Counted from the first letter of the stretch, positions 1-6,435 are shown. The stretch is 6,856 nt of DNA from Legionellales bacterium (GCA_003489505.1 DNMA01000021.1:1070-7925), one strand, 5' to 3'. Program-made: numbers and translations. The notes: a model not told the origin generated them from the sequence alone.

Positions 1-957
1 AAAATCACTTGGGCCTGCTGGATTAGCTAAAAACAATTGATTATTTTCAAAGTCAAGCATCATAGCAAATGCATGACCACCTGTGGTCATTGACATATAG
101 AGAGGCGTCTTATTTGTTTTAAGGGAATTTATGATCTTTGTATTCGCTTGGGTCTTTAATCCATCAAGATCTGTAGCAATAAAATTAGGCATTTCTGTTA
201 CTTTTAAAAGTCTATCAACAATAGACACCAATTTTCCATCATTTCGACAAATCTTATCAATATATGTTTTGACAAGTAACGGAGGTAATTTCAAATCGAT
301 TGTTGAATGAGACGTATTAACATCCCTATCCCTTAAGATTTCAAGAAGTCCAATATCACCTTTTTCAGTTAATAAATGTTTTCTTAACTCCAGTTTAAGA
401 TACGGAATAACTATAGGAATTAATCGACCCGTATCACTAATATAATTGATTTCAGAGTCGTATTGTCTTGCTTCTTGGGTAATTAGACCAATTAAATAGT
501 CCAAAACCTGAGGGGCATAAGTAGAATGACCATCTAAGTTAATTCTAACATTCTCATTAACTACATTTACCGGTATAGCTCCTGGATCTTTATTACAAAT
601 AAAAGATACCATAAAGCTTAAATTATCAATATCAGCACTCTCTTTAGGTAAAATATCTCTAGGAAGAGTAAATGCTTGAATTCTTGAATAATTAGAAAAT
701 TCTCCCTGAATTATTATTTTTTCGATAAGTATTTTATCCCATCCGCAAATGATACCGTCAGGGTAAGTATAATTATGATAAAAGTTATCTTTACGATTTT
801 CGCTGTTGGGAACAGGGGCACCTTCAACTTTAAATAATTCTTTTTCAGCATATAATTTAAAATTTTGGATTGATAGACCACCATCTTCAGTAATTACTGC
901 ATTAAAACCAAGTTTATTCAATTCTGCTACTGCTATCTCACAACGAACACTTCTCAT
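1..957 (-). CDS. Partial hypothetical protein with a possible CE-clan (Ulp1/YopJ-like) catalytic His-Asn pair
   Basis: This is an open frame of 319 codons read leftward and cut by the window edge, so the C-terminus is missing. The start is well fixed: an in-frame TGA lies at 972-970, ATG 957 is the first start after it, and a GAAGGTG ribosome site sits 7 bases upstream. I do not recognise the family. No signal peptide or membrane segment is evident, so the product is probably soluble. Near the edge is GGHAFAMM (His295), then LDF (Asp302) and ANPAG (Asn312). His to Asn is 17 residues across two predicted beta strands, the spacing between catalytic His and Asp/Asn/Glu in CE-clan proteases and YopJ-type acetyltransferases. 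The expected Gln and Cys would lie beyond the edge, so activity cannot be judged. Segments checked by hand are AT-rich (20, 22 and 16 G+C per 60 bases). An intracellular-pathogen effector is one possibility; the function is unproven. The existence of the gene is fairly secure, the family call weak. Confidence 0.8.
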   Translation of the reverse strand, partial: MRSVRCEIAVAELNKLGFNAVITEDGGLSIQNFKLYAEKELFKVEGAPVPNSENRKDNFYHNYTYPDGIICGWDKILIEKIIIQGEFSNYSRIQAFTLPRDILPKESADIDNLSFMVSFICNKDPGAIPVNVVNENVRINLDGHSTYAPQVLDYLIGLITQEARQYDSEINYISDTGRLIPIVIPYLKLELRKHLLTEKGDIGLLEILRDRDVNTSHSTIDLKLPPLLVKTYIDKICRNDGKLVSIVDRLLKVTEMPNFIATDLDGLKTQANTKIINSLKTNKTPLYMSMTTGGHAFAMMLDFENNQLFLANPAGPSDF

Positions 958-964
958 TAATTTA

Positions 965-971
965 CACCTTC
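965..971 (-). promoter_or_regulatory. Ribosome binding site of the minus-strand gene
   Basis: Read on the minus strand this is GAAGGTG, 7 bases before ATG 957. It lies just downstream of the in-frame stop at 972-970 and so supports that start. Confidence 0.6.
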
Positions 972-995
972 ACAAAACCTATCAAATATTATTCT

Positions 996-1024
996 ATTAT
1001 ACCAGAAAAAGAATACTTTGAACA
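996..1024 (-). promoter_or_regulatory. Sigma70-type extended -10 promoter for the minus-strand gene
   Basis: On the minus strand, TATAAT (1001-996) is a perfect -10 box preceded by TGG (1004-1002), giving the extended -10 form TGnTATAAT. Seventeen bases further upstream is TGTTCA (1024-1019), which matches the -35 consensus at only 3 of 6 positions. An extended -10 can compensate for a weak -35. Transcription would start near 989, leaving a leader of about 32 bases before ATG 957. Confidence 0.6.
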
Positions 1025-1055
1025 GAATCTAAAATATATTTTTGATTTTTTGGAC

Positions 1056-1084
1056 TTGAAAATATGTTGTATTTTTTCCATAAT
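1056..1084 (+). promoter_or_regulatory. Sigma70-type promoter for pilB-pilC
   Basis: TTGAAA (1056-1061) and CATAAT (1079-1084) are separated by 17 bases, and each matches its consensus at 5 of 6 positions. Transcription would start near 1091, leaving a leader of under 20 bases that holds little beyond the ribosome site. The divergent promoter at 1024-996 lies close by, so the 958-1108 gap is fully accounted for as a divergent control region. I saw no convincing operator in it. Confidence 0.6.
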
Positions 1085-1096
1085 TTGCGGGCATAC

Positions 1097-1103
1097 TAAG
1101 GAG
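1097..1103 (+). promoter_or_regulatory. Ribosome binding site of pilB
   Basis: TAAGGAG is a near-ideal Shine-Dalgarno sequence 5 bases before ATG 1109. Its first three bases also form an in-frame TAA stop, so the ATPase cannot begin further upstream. This matters because it shows that the missing N-terminal domain is real in this sequence. Confidence 0.8.
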
Positions 1104-1108
1104 AACAT

Positions 1109-2110
1109 ATGCCCTGCCAACCTGGATTGTTAGAATCTCAAAATATTACTATTTTGATGGACCAATTACTTGAATACTGCCTGCAACACCAAATTTCTGA
1201 TTTACACTTTGAACCTCTAGCGCATGATTTTAGACTTCGAGTACGAATTGAAGGAAGTCTTCAAAACCACCATTTTTTCACACCCGCCATTTATAAAACC
1301 ATGGCGCAACGCTTCAAAGCATTGGCTCACTTAAATATCACTGAACAAAAAAGCCCTCAAGATGGACAATGGCTTTGGCAACACCATCATCGCAATCAAA
1401 GTATTCCCTGTCGATTAAGTACCTGTCCGGTTTTATACGGTGAAAAACTCGTGGTGCGACTTTTAAAACACCCTTTTTATCATGCCGCGTGGTCTGATTT
1501 AGGGATGACTTCCTCACAAGCTAATATTTTTGAAAAGCATCTAAAATATCAGCAAGGCCTCATTTTAGTCAATGGACCAACAGGTAGTGGAAAAACCACG
1601 ACCTTATATCAAGCCCTTCAGTATTTAAATCATGATACCCTCAATATTGTAAGCATTGAAGACCCGATTGAAATCCCTTTCCCGGCAATCAATCAAATTG
1701 AAATTTTGCCACAATTGGGTTTTACGCTTGCCAAAACCTTAAGAACTGTTCTAAGACAAGACCCGGATGTGATTTTAATTGGGGAGATTCGGGATACAGA
1801 AACGGCTCAATTAGCGATTGAAGCCTCTCAAACCGGTCATTTAATATTAAGTAGCCTGCACTCGCCGGATTGTCTATCAAGCCTTCAAAGACTTAAAAAT
1901 TTAAAAGTTACAGAAGAAGATATTGAGGAACAAGTGCATTTAATTATTGCCCAAAAACTCATCCCCAAATCCCAAGGAGGACGAATTGGGGTCTTTGAGT
2001 TCTTAGAATTAGATTCAAAAGATAAAAAACAGCATAGTAATTTTCAAGAGGAGCTCTTTAACCTCTACGAGCAAGGTATCATCTCTTATGAGCAAATCTT
2101 AAATGATTAA
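1109..2110 (+). CDS. pilB: PilB/GspE-family assembly ATPase, compact form
   Basis: This is a cytoplasmic hexameric ATPase of the type II secretion/type IV pilus family, which drives (pseudo)pilin polymerisation through the PilC platform. Visible motifs are Walker A GPTGSGKT (156-163), Asp box IEDPIE (183-188), Walker B DPDVILIGEIRD (218-229) and His box TGHLILSSLH (242-251). The N2-domain arginine regions are RLRVRIEG (42-49) and CRLSTCPVLYGEK (101-113). At 333 residues it is much shorter than usual PilB or GspE (about 500-570). It begins directly at the N2 domain, so the N1 domain is absent. It also lacks the CxxC...CxxC zinc module, because QKLIPKSQ (282-289) runs straight into GGRIGVFEFLE (290-300). 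This architecture resembles ComGA-type compact ATPases. An in-frame stop at 1097-1099 and a strong ribosome site fix the start. Its last codons overlap pilC by 8 bases. The family call is secure; whether it serves a pilus, a pseudopilus or DNA uptake is open. Confidence 0.93.
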   Translation: MPCQPGLLESQNITILMDQLLEYCLQHQISDLHFEPLAHDFRLRVRIEGSLQNHHFFTPAIYKTMAQRFKALAHLNITEQKSPQDGQWLWQHHHRNQSIPCRLSTCPVLYGEKLVVRLLKHPFYHAAWSDLGMTSSQANIFEKHLKYQQGLILVNGPTGSGKTTTLYQALQYLNHDTLNIVSIEDPIEIPFPAINQIEILPQLGFTLAKTLRTVLRQDPDVILIGEIRDTETAQLAIEASQTGHLILSSLHSPDCLSSLQRLKNLKVTEEDIEEQVHLIIAQKLIPKSQGGRIGVFEFLELDSKDKKQHSNFQEELFNLYEQGIISYEQILND

Positions 2111-3197
2111 GTATTATTGGATACTAGCGAAAGACGTTCAAAAGGGTTGGCAGCTATTTTTTAAAACAGGGATTCATCCCAAAGAATTGCGAAAAACTTT
2201 TTTGTTTATGATTTATCTGACCATCCCTATCCCTCAAGTCTTTCTAAAAAGAGCGAATCATCTTTTATTTTCACAACTGCATGATTTTCATCACATGGGC
2301 TTTTCTGTCTTAAAAAGCCTAGAAATCATTTATCGCTCCCCACACCCTTGTTTCCCAGCGCAAGTGATTCAAAACATTTGTAAAAGTCTTGAAAGTGGTT
2401 TGTCATTAAAACAAAGCTTTGGGCTGTATGCAGAATATTTTTCACCTATGACCTTGGCCTTTTTAGAGATGGCACATCACAGTGGGCATTTTTTTGATTT
2501 TATGCATTTATGGTTTGAAAATGAAAAAAGACTGCAAGCACATACGCATCAAATTCGCCAACAATTGTCATATCCTTTTATACTCATCCTTGTCTTGGTG
2601 GTTTTACTCCATTCTTTTTTTTCACATACTTTTTATCAATACCAAGCTTTTGCTAATCTTTTACATATTCCACGCCCTAAAAGTTTAGCATTACTTGAAA
2701 GCCTCAAGCCCTATCTATTTTTTACGCCCCTACTTCCCTTCACCATTTTGATTTATCGCAAAAAAATCATTGCAAAGTTACGGATTAAAAAAAATTTTGA
2801 TTGGTGGCTATGGAGCTCTAGTATGCATATTTGCTTGAAATCTGGCGTCAGTTGGCCTGAGGCCCTTCTTCTGATTGAAAAACATTTTCCGCAATTACAT
2901 CAAAAATCTTGGCTTCGTTTAATACAACTCAAACTTCGTCAAGGCCTCCCCTTTGAAGAATGTTTTACTGAAACCCCCCTAGTGATTCAGCAATATCTCC
3001 CTTTATTAAAAAGCAGTGCCACACCTGAATTAATTTTTTCGCATCTAGCTGACTATTTTTTACGTGAATTTGAAAAAAGCCTGTCAAAAATTGAGCGCTA
3101 TGTTCAACCATTTTTACTGCTTATTCTCGCCGGTTTCATCGGCATGAGCCTGTGGATGATGTACCAACCATTATTTGAAATGGGTTTAAATTTATAG
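2103..3197 (+). CDS. pilC: PilC/GspF-family inner-membrane platform protein
   Basis: This is the polytopic membrane platform of a type IV pilus or type II secretion-like machine, the usual partner of PilB/GspE. Two GspF repeats are visible, about residues 54-176 and 236-357. Hydrophobic membrane segments lie near 157-176, 203-218 and 335-354. The C-terminus PFLLLILAGFIGMSLWMMYQ (336-355), followed by PLFEMG, is the classic family ending. The first repeat keeps a recognisable form of the E..G.L signature (EMAHHSGHF, 122-130). The second is degenerate (LLKSSATPEL, 301-310, without the Gly-Glu). The N-terminal region (YYWILAKDVQKGW, 4-16) looks like a worn version of the PilC leader. At 364 residues it is somewhat shorter than the typical 400. 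The ATG lies inside the end of pilB and no strong ribosome site precedes it, so translation is probably coupled. The family call is firm. Confidence 0.9.
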   Translation: MIKYYWILAKDVQKGWQLFFKTGIHPKELRKTFLFMIYLTIPIPQVFLKRANHLLFSQLHDFHHMGFSVLKSLEIIYRSPHPCFPAQVIQNICKSLESGLSLKQSFGLYAEYFSPMTLAFLEMAHHSGHFFDFMHLWFENEKRLQAHTHQIRQQLSYPFILILVLVVLLHSFFSHTFYQYQAFANLLHIPRPKSLALLESLKPYLFFTPLLPFTILIYRKKIIAKLRIKKNFDWWLWSSSMHICLKSGVSWPEALLLIEKHFPQLHQKSWLRLIQLKLRQGLPFEECFTETPLVIQQYLPLLKSSATPELIFSHLADYFLREFEKSLSKIERYVQPFLLLILAGFIGMSLWMMYQPLFEMGLNL

Positions 3198-3213
3198 CTG
3201 GTTTTTCTATAAA
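3185..3213 (+). promoter_or_regulatory. Candidate promoter for the pdh cluster
   Basis: TTTAAA (3185-3190, 4 of 6 matches to the -35 consensus) and TATAAA (3208-3213, 5 of 6 to the -10) are separated by exactly 17 bases. The start of transcription would fall near 3220, about 40 bases before GTG 3259. The site overlaps the last codons of pilC in AT-rich DNA, where chance matches are common. No terminator separates pilC from pdhA, so read-through from the pilB promoter is equally possible. Confidence 0.35.
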
Positions 3214-3248
3214 AACAAAGGTATTCTAGCTGAAGGTTCAATTTTTAT

Positions 3249-3254
3249 AGAGGG
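3249..3254 (+). promoter_or_regulatory. Ribosome binding site of pdhA
   Basis: AGAGGG lies 4 bases before the GTG at 3259. The frame stays open further upstream, so this site is the main reason for choosing GTG as the start. Confidence 0.55.
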
Positions 3255-3258
3255 TCTT

Positions 3259-4332
3259 GTGAAAATTAAAGCAGAGTTTCAAATCCCTTATTATCACTAT
3301 CTCAACAATAAAGGCGAGCTTGCAGAAAACGCCCCCATTCAGCTATCTGATGATACCCTGATTAAATACTTAAAAGTCATGACCACCATTCAGATTTTTG
3401 ATAAAAAATCGATTGCCTTACAAAGAACAGGTAAAATGGGTACCTATGCCCCGATTTATGGTCAAGAATCTATTGGTACAGCTATTGGCATGACATTAGC
3501 TCCCAATGATGTCTTTGTGCCTTATTATCGAGATTACGCCACACTCTATCAAAGAAATATCAAACTTTCAGATATCTTAAGTTTTTGGGGCGGTGATGAA
3601 AGAAGTATGTCATTTTCATATCAAGCCCATGATTTTCCGCTTTGTGTACCGATTGCTTCTCAATGCCTACATGCAGCAGGAGCCGCTTTTGCACTAAAAT
3701 ATCAAAATACTAAAAATGTCGCTTTGGTTACCATCGGTGATGGTGGCACCTCAGAAGGTGATTTCTATGAAGCTATGAATGTTGCCGGTGCTTGGGATTT
3801 ACCCATTGTATTTGTGATTAAAAACAATCAATGGGCGATTTCTGTACCACTAGAAAAACAAACCCGTTGTCAAACGCTGGCACAAAAAGCCATTGCAGCA
3901 GGATTTCAAGGCGTACAAGTCGATGGCAATGATGTCTTTGCTTTGCATCATGTTTTAGAAAATGCTATTGAAAAAGCCAGAAATGGTGAGCCCACATTAA
4001 TTGAGGCGATAAGTTATCGCTTATCAGATCATACCACAGCTGATGATGCTACCCGTTATCAACCTAGTCATCAAGTAGAGGAAGCAAAACAACTGATCCC
4101 TATTGAGCGTTTAAAAAAATACTTACTCAAACAAAATATTTTAACAGAAGCGGATATCGAAAAAATGAATATCGAAGCTGAAGCCGAAGTTGAAAAAAAT
4201 ATTGAGGTGTATTTAAGTCAAAATCAACAAAAAATTGAGACCATATTTGATTACCATTATGCAGCTTTACCCGATTATTTGATTGAACAAAGAGCCGAAG
4301 CCATGGAGGAATTCCATCATGCCCATGATTAA
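3259..4332 (+). CDS. pdhA: Pyruvate dehydrogenase E1 component, alpha subunit
   Basis: This is the thiamine diphosphate-binding alpha subunit of a heterotetrameric E1, which decarboxylates pyruvate and acetylates the lipoyl group of E2 in the cytoplasm. The ThDP/Mg motif begins at GDGGTSEGDFYEAMN (160-174) and closes with Asn189-Asn190 in VIKNNQWAIS. Also present are GTYAPIYGQES (61-71), the conserved His138 in QCLHAAGAAFA, and the DHTTADDATRY loop (257-267). Blocks such as EKQTRCQTLAQKAIAAG (199-215) and QVDGNDVFA (220-228) closely resemble Bacillus-type pyruvate dehydrogenase E1-alpha as I recall it. At 357 residues the length is normal. It starts with GTG, and its end overlaps pdhB by 14 bases. 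A branched-chain 2-oxoacid or acetoin dehydrogenase is the alternative. Pyruvate is favoured by the resemblance, but substrate cannot be proven from motifs. Confidence 0.93.
   Translation: MKIKAEFQIPYYHYLNNKGELAENAPIQLSDDTLIKYLKVMTTIQIFDKKSIALQRTGKMGTYAPIYGQESIGTAIGMTLAPNDVFVPYYRDYATLYQRNIKLSDILSFWGGDERSMSFSYQAHDFPLCVPIASQCLHAAGAAFALKYQNTKNVALVTIGDGGTSEGDFYEAMNVAGAWDLPIVFVIKNNQWAISVPLEKQTRCQTLAQKAIAAGFQGVQVDGNDVFALHHVLENAIEKARNGEPTLIEAISYRLSDHTTADDATRYQPSHQVEEAKQLIPIERLKKYLLKQNILTEADIEKMNIEAEAEVEKNIEVYLSQNQQKIETIFDYHYAALPDYLIEQRAEAMEEFHHAHD
4305..4311 (+). promoter_or_regulatory. Ribosome binding site deciding the pdhB start
   Basis: GGAGGAA, inside the end of pdhA, lies 7 bases before ATG 4319. 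It selects that start over the upstream in-frame ATG at 4283, which would add 12 residues not typical of the family. Confidence 0.8.
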
Positions 4333-5299
4333 TTTAATTGAAGCAGTCAATCAAGCATTGGCTCATGAATTAGAACATGATGATAGTGTGGTCGTTTTCG
4401 GGGAAGACGTAGGTCTTAATGGTGGCGTATTTCGAGCGACTGAAAAACTTCAAGCGCGCTTCGGAGAAAAACGTGTATTTGATACCCCACTGGCTGAATC
4501 GATGATTGCAGGTTTGGCGGTAGGCATGTCCATGCAAGGATTAAAACCCGTTGCCGAATTTCAATTCATGGGATTTATTTATCCGGGCATGAACCAAATT
4601 ATTTCTCACGCATCGCGTATGCGAAATCGTACCCGTGGTCGCTTAAGTTGCCCTATTGTTTATCGAACCCCAACCGGTGGTGGCATTCGAGCCCCTGAGC
4701 ATCATTGTGAAAGTACTGAGGCACTATTTGCCCATATTCCAGGCTTACAAGTGGTCATCCCCTCTTCTCCAGCAAGGGCTTATGGCTTATTACTTGCGGC
4801 CATTCGAAACCCTGATCCTGTTATTTTCTTAGAGCCCAATCGCTTGTATCGTTTATACAAAGAAGAAGTGGCCGATGATGGTCAAGCTTTAGAAATTGGG
4901 CGTTGTTTCATCCTCAAAGAAGGCACTGATATCACTCTAGTCAGCTGGGGCGCATCGATTCATGAAACCCTACAAACAGCGCAAGAGCTAGAAAAACAAG
5001 GTGTTTCTTGTGAAGTCATTGATGTGGCAAGCCTCAAACCTTTAGATTTTGCAACCATTGCGCACTCTATTGAGAAAACAGGGCGCTGTGTGATTGTCCA
5101 TGAAGCTGCAAAAACCTGTGGTTTTGGTGCTGAAATCATGGCGCAAATTATGGAAAATTGTTTTGACCAACTCAAAGCACCTGTTCAAAGAGTGACAGGT
5201 TATGATGTGGCCATGCCTTATTTTCAATTAGAAAAATTTTATATTCCGAGCATTGAGCGAATTCAATCCGCAATTGATTACACCATGGAGCTAAAATGA
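4319..5299 (+). CDS. pdhB: Pyruvate dehydrogenase E1 component, beta subunit
   Basis: This is the beta subunit of the alpha2beta2 E1 and completes the thiamine diphosphate site. I place the start at ATG 4319 (product MPMINLIEAVN..., 326 residues) rather than the longer frame from 4283. A perfect ribosome site precedes 4319, the product then has the usual family length, and the family's N-terminus begins around this NLIEAVNQAL block. Visible hallmarks are VFGEDVG (26-32), FDTPLAE with the cofactor-activating Glu60, and GGGIRAPEHH (120-129) with the conserved His129. FAHIPGLQVVIPSSP (137-151), the conserved C-terminal-domain segment SLKPLD (238-243) and HEAAKTCGFGAE (261-272) follow. It overlaps pdhA by 14 bases and its stop overlaps the start of pdhC (ATGA), so the three are probably translated in a coupled way. 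No defect is seen. Confidence 0.94.
   Translation: MPMINLIEAVNQALAHELEHDDSVVVFGEDVGLNGGVFRATEKLQARFGEKRVFDTPLAESMIAGLAVGMSMQGLKPVAEFQFMGFIYPGMNQIISHASRMRNRTRGRLSCPIVYRTPTGGGIRAPEHHCESTEALFAHIPGLQVVIPSSPARAYGLLLAAIRNPDPVIFLEPNRLYRLYKEEVADDGQALEIGRCFILKEGTDITLVSWGASIHETLQTAQELEKQGVSCEVIDVASLKPLDFATIAHSIEKTGRCVIVHEAAKTCGFGAEIMAQIMENCFDQLKAPVQRVTGYDVAMPYFQLEKFYIPSIERIQSAIDYTMELK
5287..5290 (+). promoter_or_regulatory. Ribosome binding site of pdhC
   Basis: GGAG lies 5 bases before ATG 5296, within the last codons of pdhB. Together with the ATGA overlap it supports coupled translation from pdhB. Confidence 0.5.
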
Positions 5300-6399
5300 G
5301 TATTTTCTATTTACCAGATCTTGGTGAAGGTTTACCAGAAGCTGAAATTCATGAATGGTTTGTCAAAGAAGGCGATACCATTAAAAAAGATGAACCGATT
5401 GTTGCCATGGAAACTGCTAAAGCTGTTGTTGAAGTTCCTGCACCTCAAACTGGTGTTGTAAAAAAGCTCTATGGTCAAATGGGCACAGTCATTCGAACCG
5501 GTCAGCCTTTAATTGAATTTGAAAGTAGTGAAGAAAAAGCAAGTTCTTCGACTGTAGTCGGTGAATTACAAGAACATACCAATGTCGGACTGCATCATTT
5601 AAATCACCAGCGCTCACATCAATTACCCAAAGCCTCGTTTCAGGTAAAAAAATTAGCCCTCGATTTAGGGGTCGACCTCAAGGAAGTGACACCCACTGGT
5701 GAATATGGCGTGATTAGGGCCTGTGATATTCAAAATTTTGCCGGAAAACAGCAAAAGCAAGCACATCATGCCGATGCAACCATTCAACCCATTATTGGTG
5801 TTCGTCGTCAGATGATTAAAACCATGCAAGAATCTCATCAACAGGTGGTCCCTGTTTCCATCTTTGATGAAGCTGATATTGCGCACTGGTCAAAACCCTA
5901 TGATATCACCGTCAGACTGGTACAAGCTCTTTGTTATGCCGTTCAAAAAGAACCTGGTTTAAATGCTTGGTTTAGCGGACAAGAAAAACAATTATTTCAC
6001 TCGGTGAATTTAGGTATAGCAGTCGATAGTCCTGAAGGCTTATTTGTACCTGTTATTCATGGTGCTAATGATTTGTCAGCTGATGAAATTCGTCAAAAAT
6101 TGAATACCTTTAAACAAGGTGTTGCCGATAGAAGTTTAAGCCCTGAAACTTTCCAAAACGGCACCATTATTTTATCTAATTTTGGTAAGTTCGCCGGGAA
6201 ATTTGCAAGCCCTATTATTGTTCCACCGATGGTGGCCATTATTGCTGTTGGCCGTTTATATGACGCTGTTGTGCCTGGTAAGAATGGTATTGAAGTCCAT
6301 ACTCATTTACCCTTGTCACTGACCTTTGATCATCGCCCACTCACCGGTGGTGAAGCAACGCGTTTCTTAGGTGCCATGATAGAACATTTACAAAAATAA
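5296..6399 (+). CDS. pdhC: Dihydrolipoyl acetyltransferase (E2) of the pyruvate dehydrogenase complex
   Basis: This is the core subunit, which accepts the acetyl group from E1 on a lipoyl arm and transfers it to CoA. Domains in order are one lipoyl domain (about 1-77, lipoylated Lys42 in METAKAVVEVPAP), a short linker (80-110), a peripheral-subunit-binding domain (about 112-148, with VKKLALDLGVDL and TGEYGVIRACDI), a second short linker, and the acetyltransferase domain (about 163-367). The catalytic His346 lies in FDHRPLTGGEA (344-354). The family signature is DHRxxDG; here Thr350 stands where Asp usually is. From memory, some proteobacterial E2 proteins also carry a DHRAVTGGEA form, so this may be a subfamily trait rather than damage. 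At 367 residues, with a single lipoyl domain and short linkers, it is a small E2. No E3 gene follows directly. The family is certain; pyruvate as substrate is inferred from pdhA and pdhB. Confidence 0.93.
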   Translation: MSIFYLPDLGEGLPEAEIHEWFVKEGDTIKKDEPIVAMETAKAVVEVPAPQTGVVKKLYGQMGTVIRTGQPLIEFESSEEKASSSTVVGELQEHTNVGLHHLNHQRSHQLPKASFQVKKLALDLGVDLKEVTPTGEYGVIRACDIQNFAGKQQKQAHHADATIQPIIGVRRQMIKTMQESHQQVVPVSIFDEADIAHWSKPYDITVRLVQALCYAVQKEPGLNAWFSGQEKQLFHSVNLGIAVDSPEGLFVPVIHGANDLSADEIRQKLNTFKQGVADRSLSPETFQNGTIILSNFGKFAGKFASPIIVPPMVAIIAVGRLYDAVVPGKNGIEVHTHLPLSLTFDHRPLTGGEATRFLGAMIEHLQK

Positions 6400-6435
6400 A
6401 GATTGTCAATTACTTGAAAGAGAAGTCATTTTGAA

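Noticed and set aside
806..1021. Plus-strand open frame of 71 codons spanning 806-1021
   Set aside because: It is antisense to the 5' end of the minus-strand gene and runs through both that gene's promoter and its start. It has no ribosome site and its composition looks like translated noncoding DNA.
321..2234. A shared 13-base word, CATCCCTATCCCT, at 321-333 and 2222-2234
   Set aside because: A 13-base match is within chance expectation for a window of this size. Both copies lie inside coding sequence and are read on opposite strands.
2482..2688. Plus-strand open frame of 68 codons inside pilC
   Set aside because: It is a frame shadow of pilC. It is rich in hydrophobic residues only because it overlaps the membrane segment, and pilC itself has clear family features.
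3201..3216. Inverted repeat GTTTTT-ctat-AAAAAC after pilC as a terminator
   Set aside because: The stem is 6 pairs with a single G-C pair and no following T tract, so it would be unstable. It overlaps a better explanation as the -10 region of a candidate promoter.
4960..5227. Two minus-strand open frames opposite pdhB
   Set aside because: Both are antisense to conserved E1-beta motifs and have no independent support.
5665..5886. Minus-strand open frame opposite pdhC
   Set aside because: It is antisense to the E2 binding domain and the start of the catalytic domain, and shows no recognisable motif.
6403..6431. TTGTCA (6403-6408) as the -35 of a promoter for the gene at 6447
   Set aside because: The -35 matches well, but at 17-base spacing the -10 position reads TCATTT, only 2 of 6 matches, and neighbouring spacings are no better.
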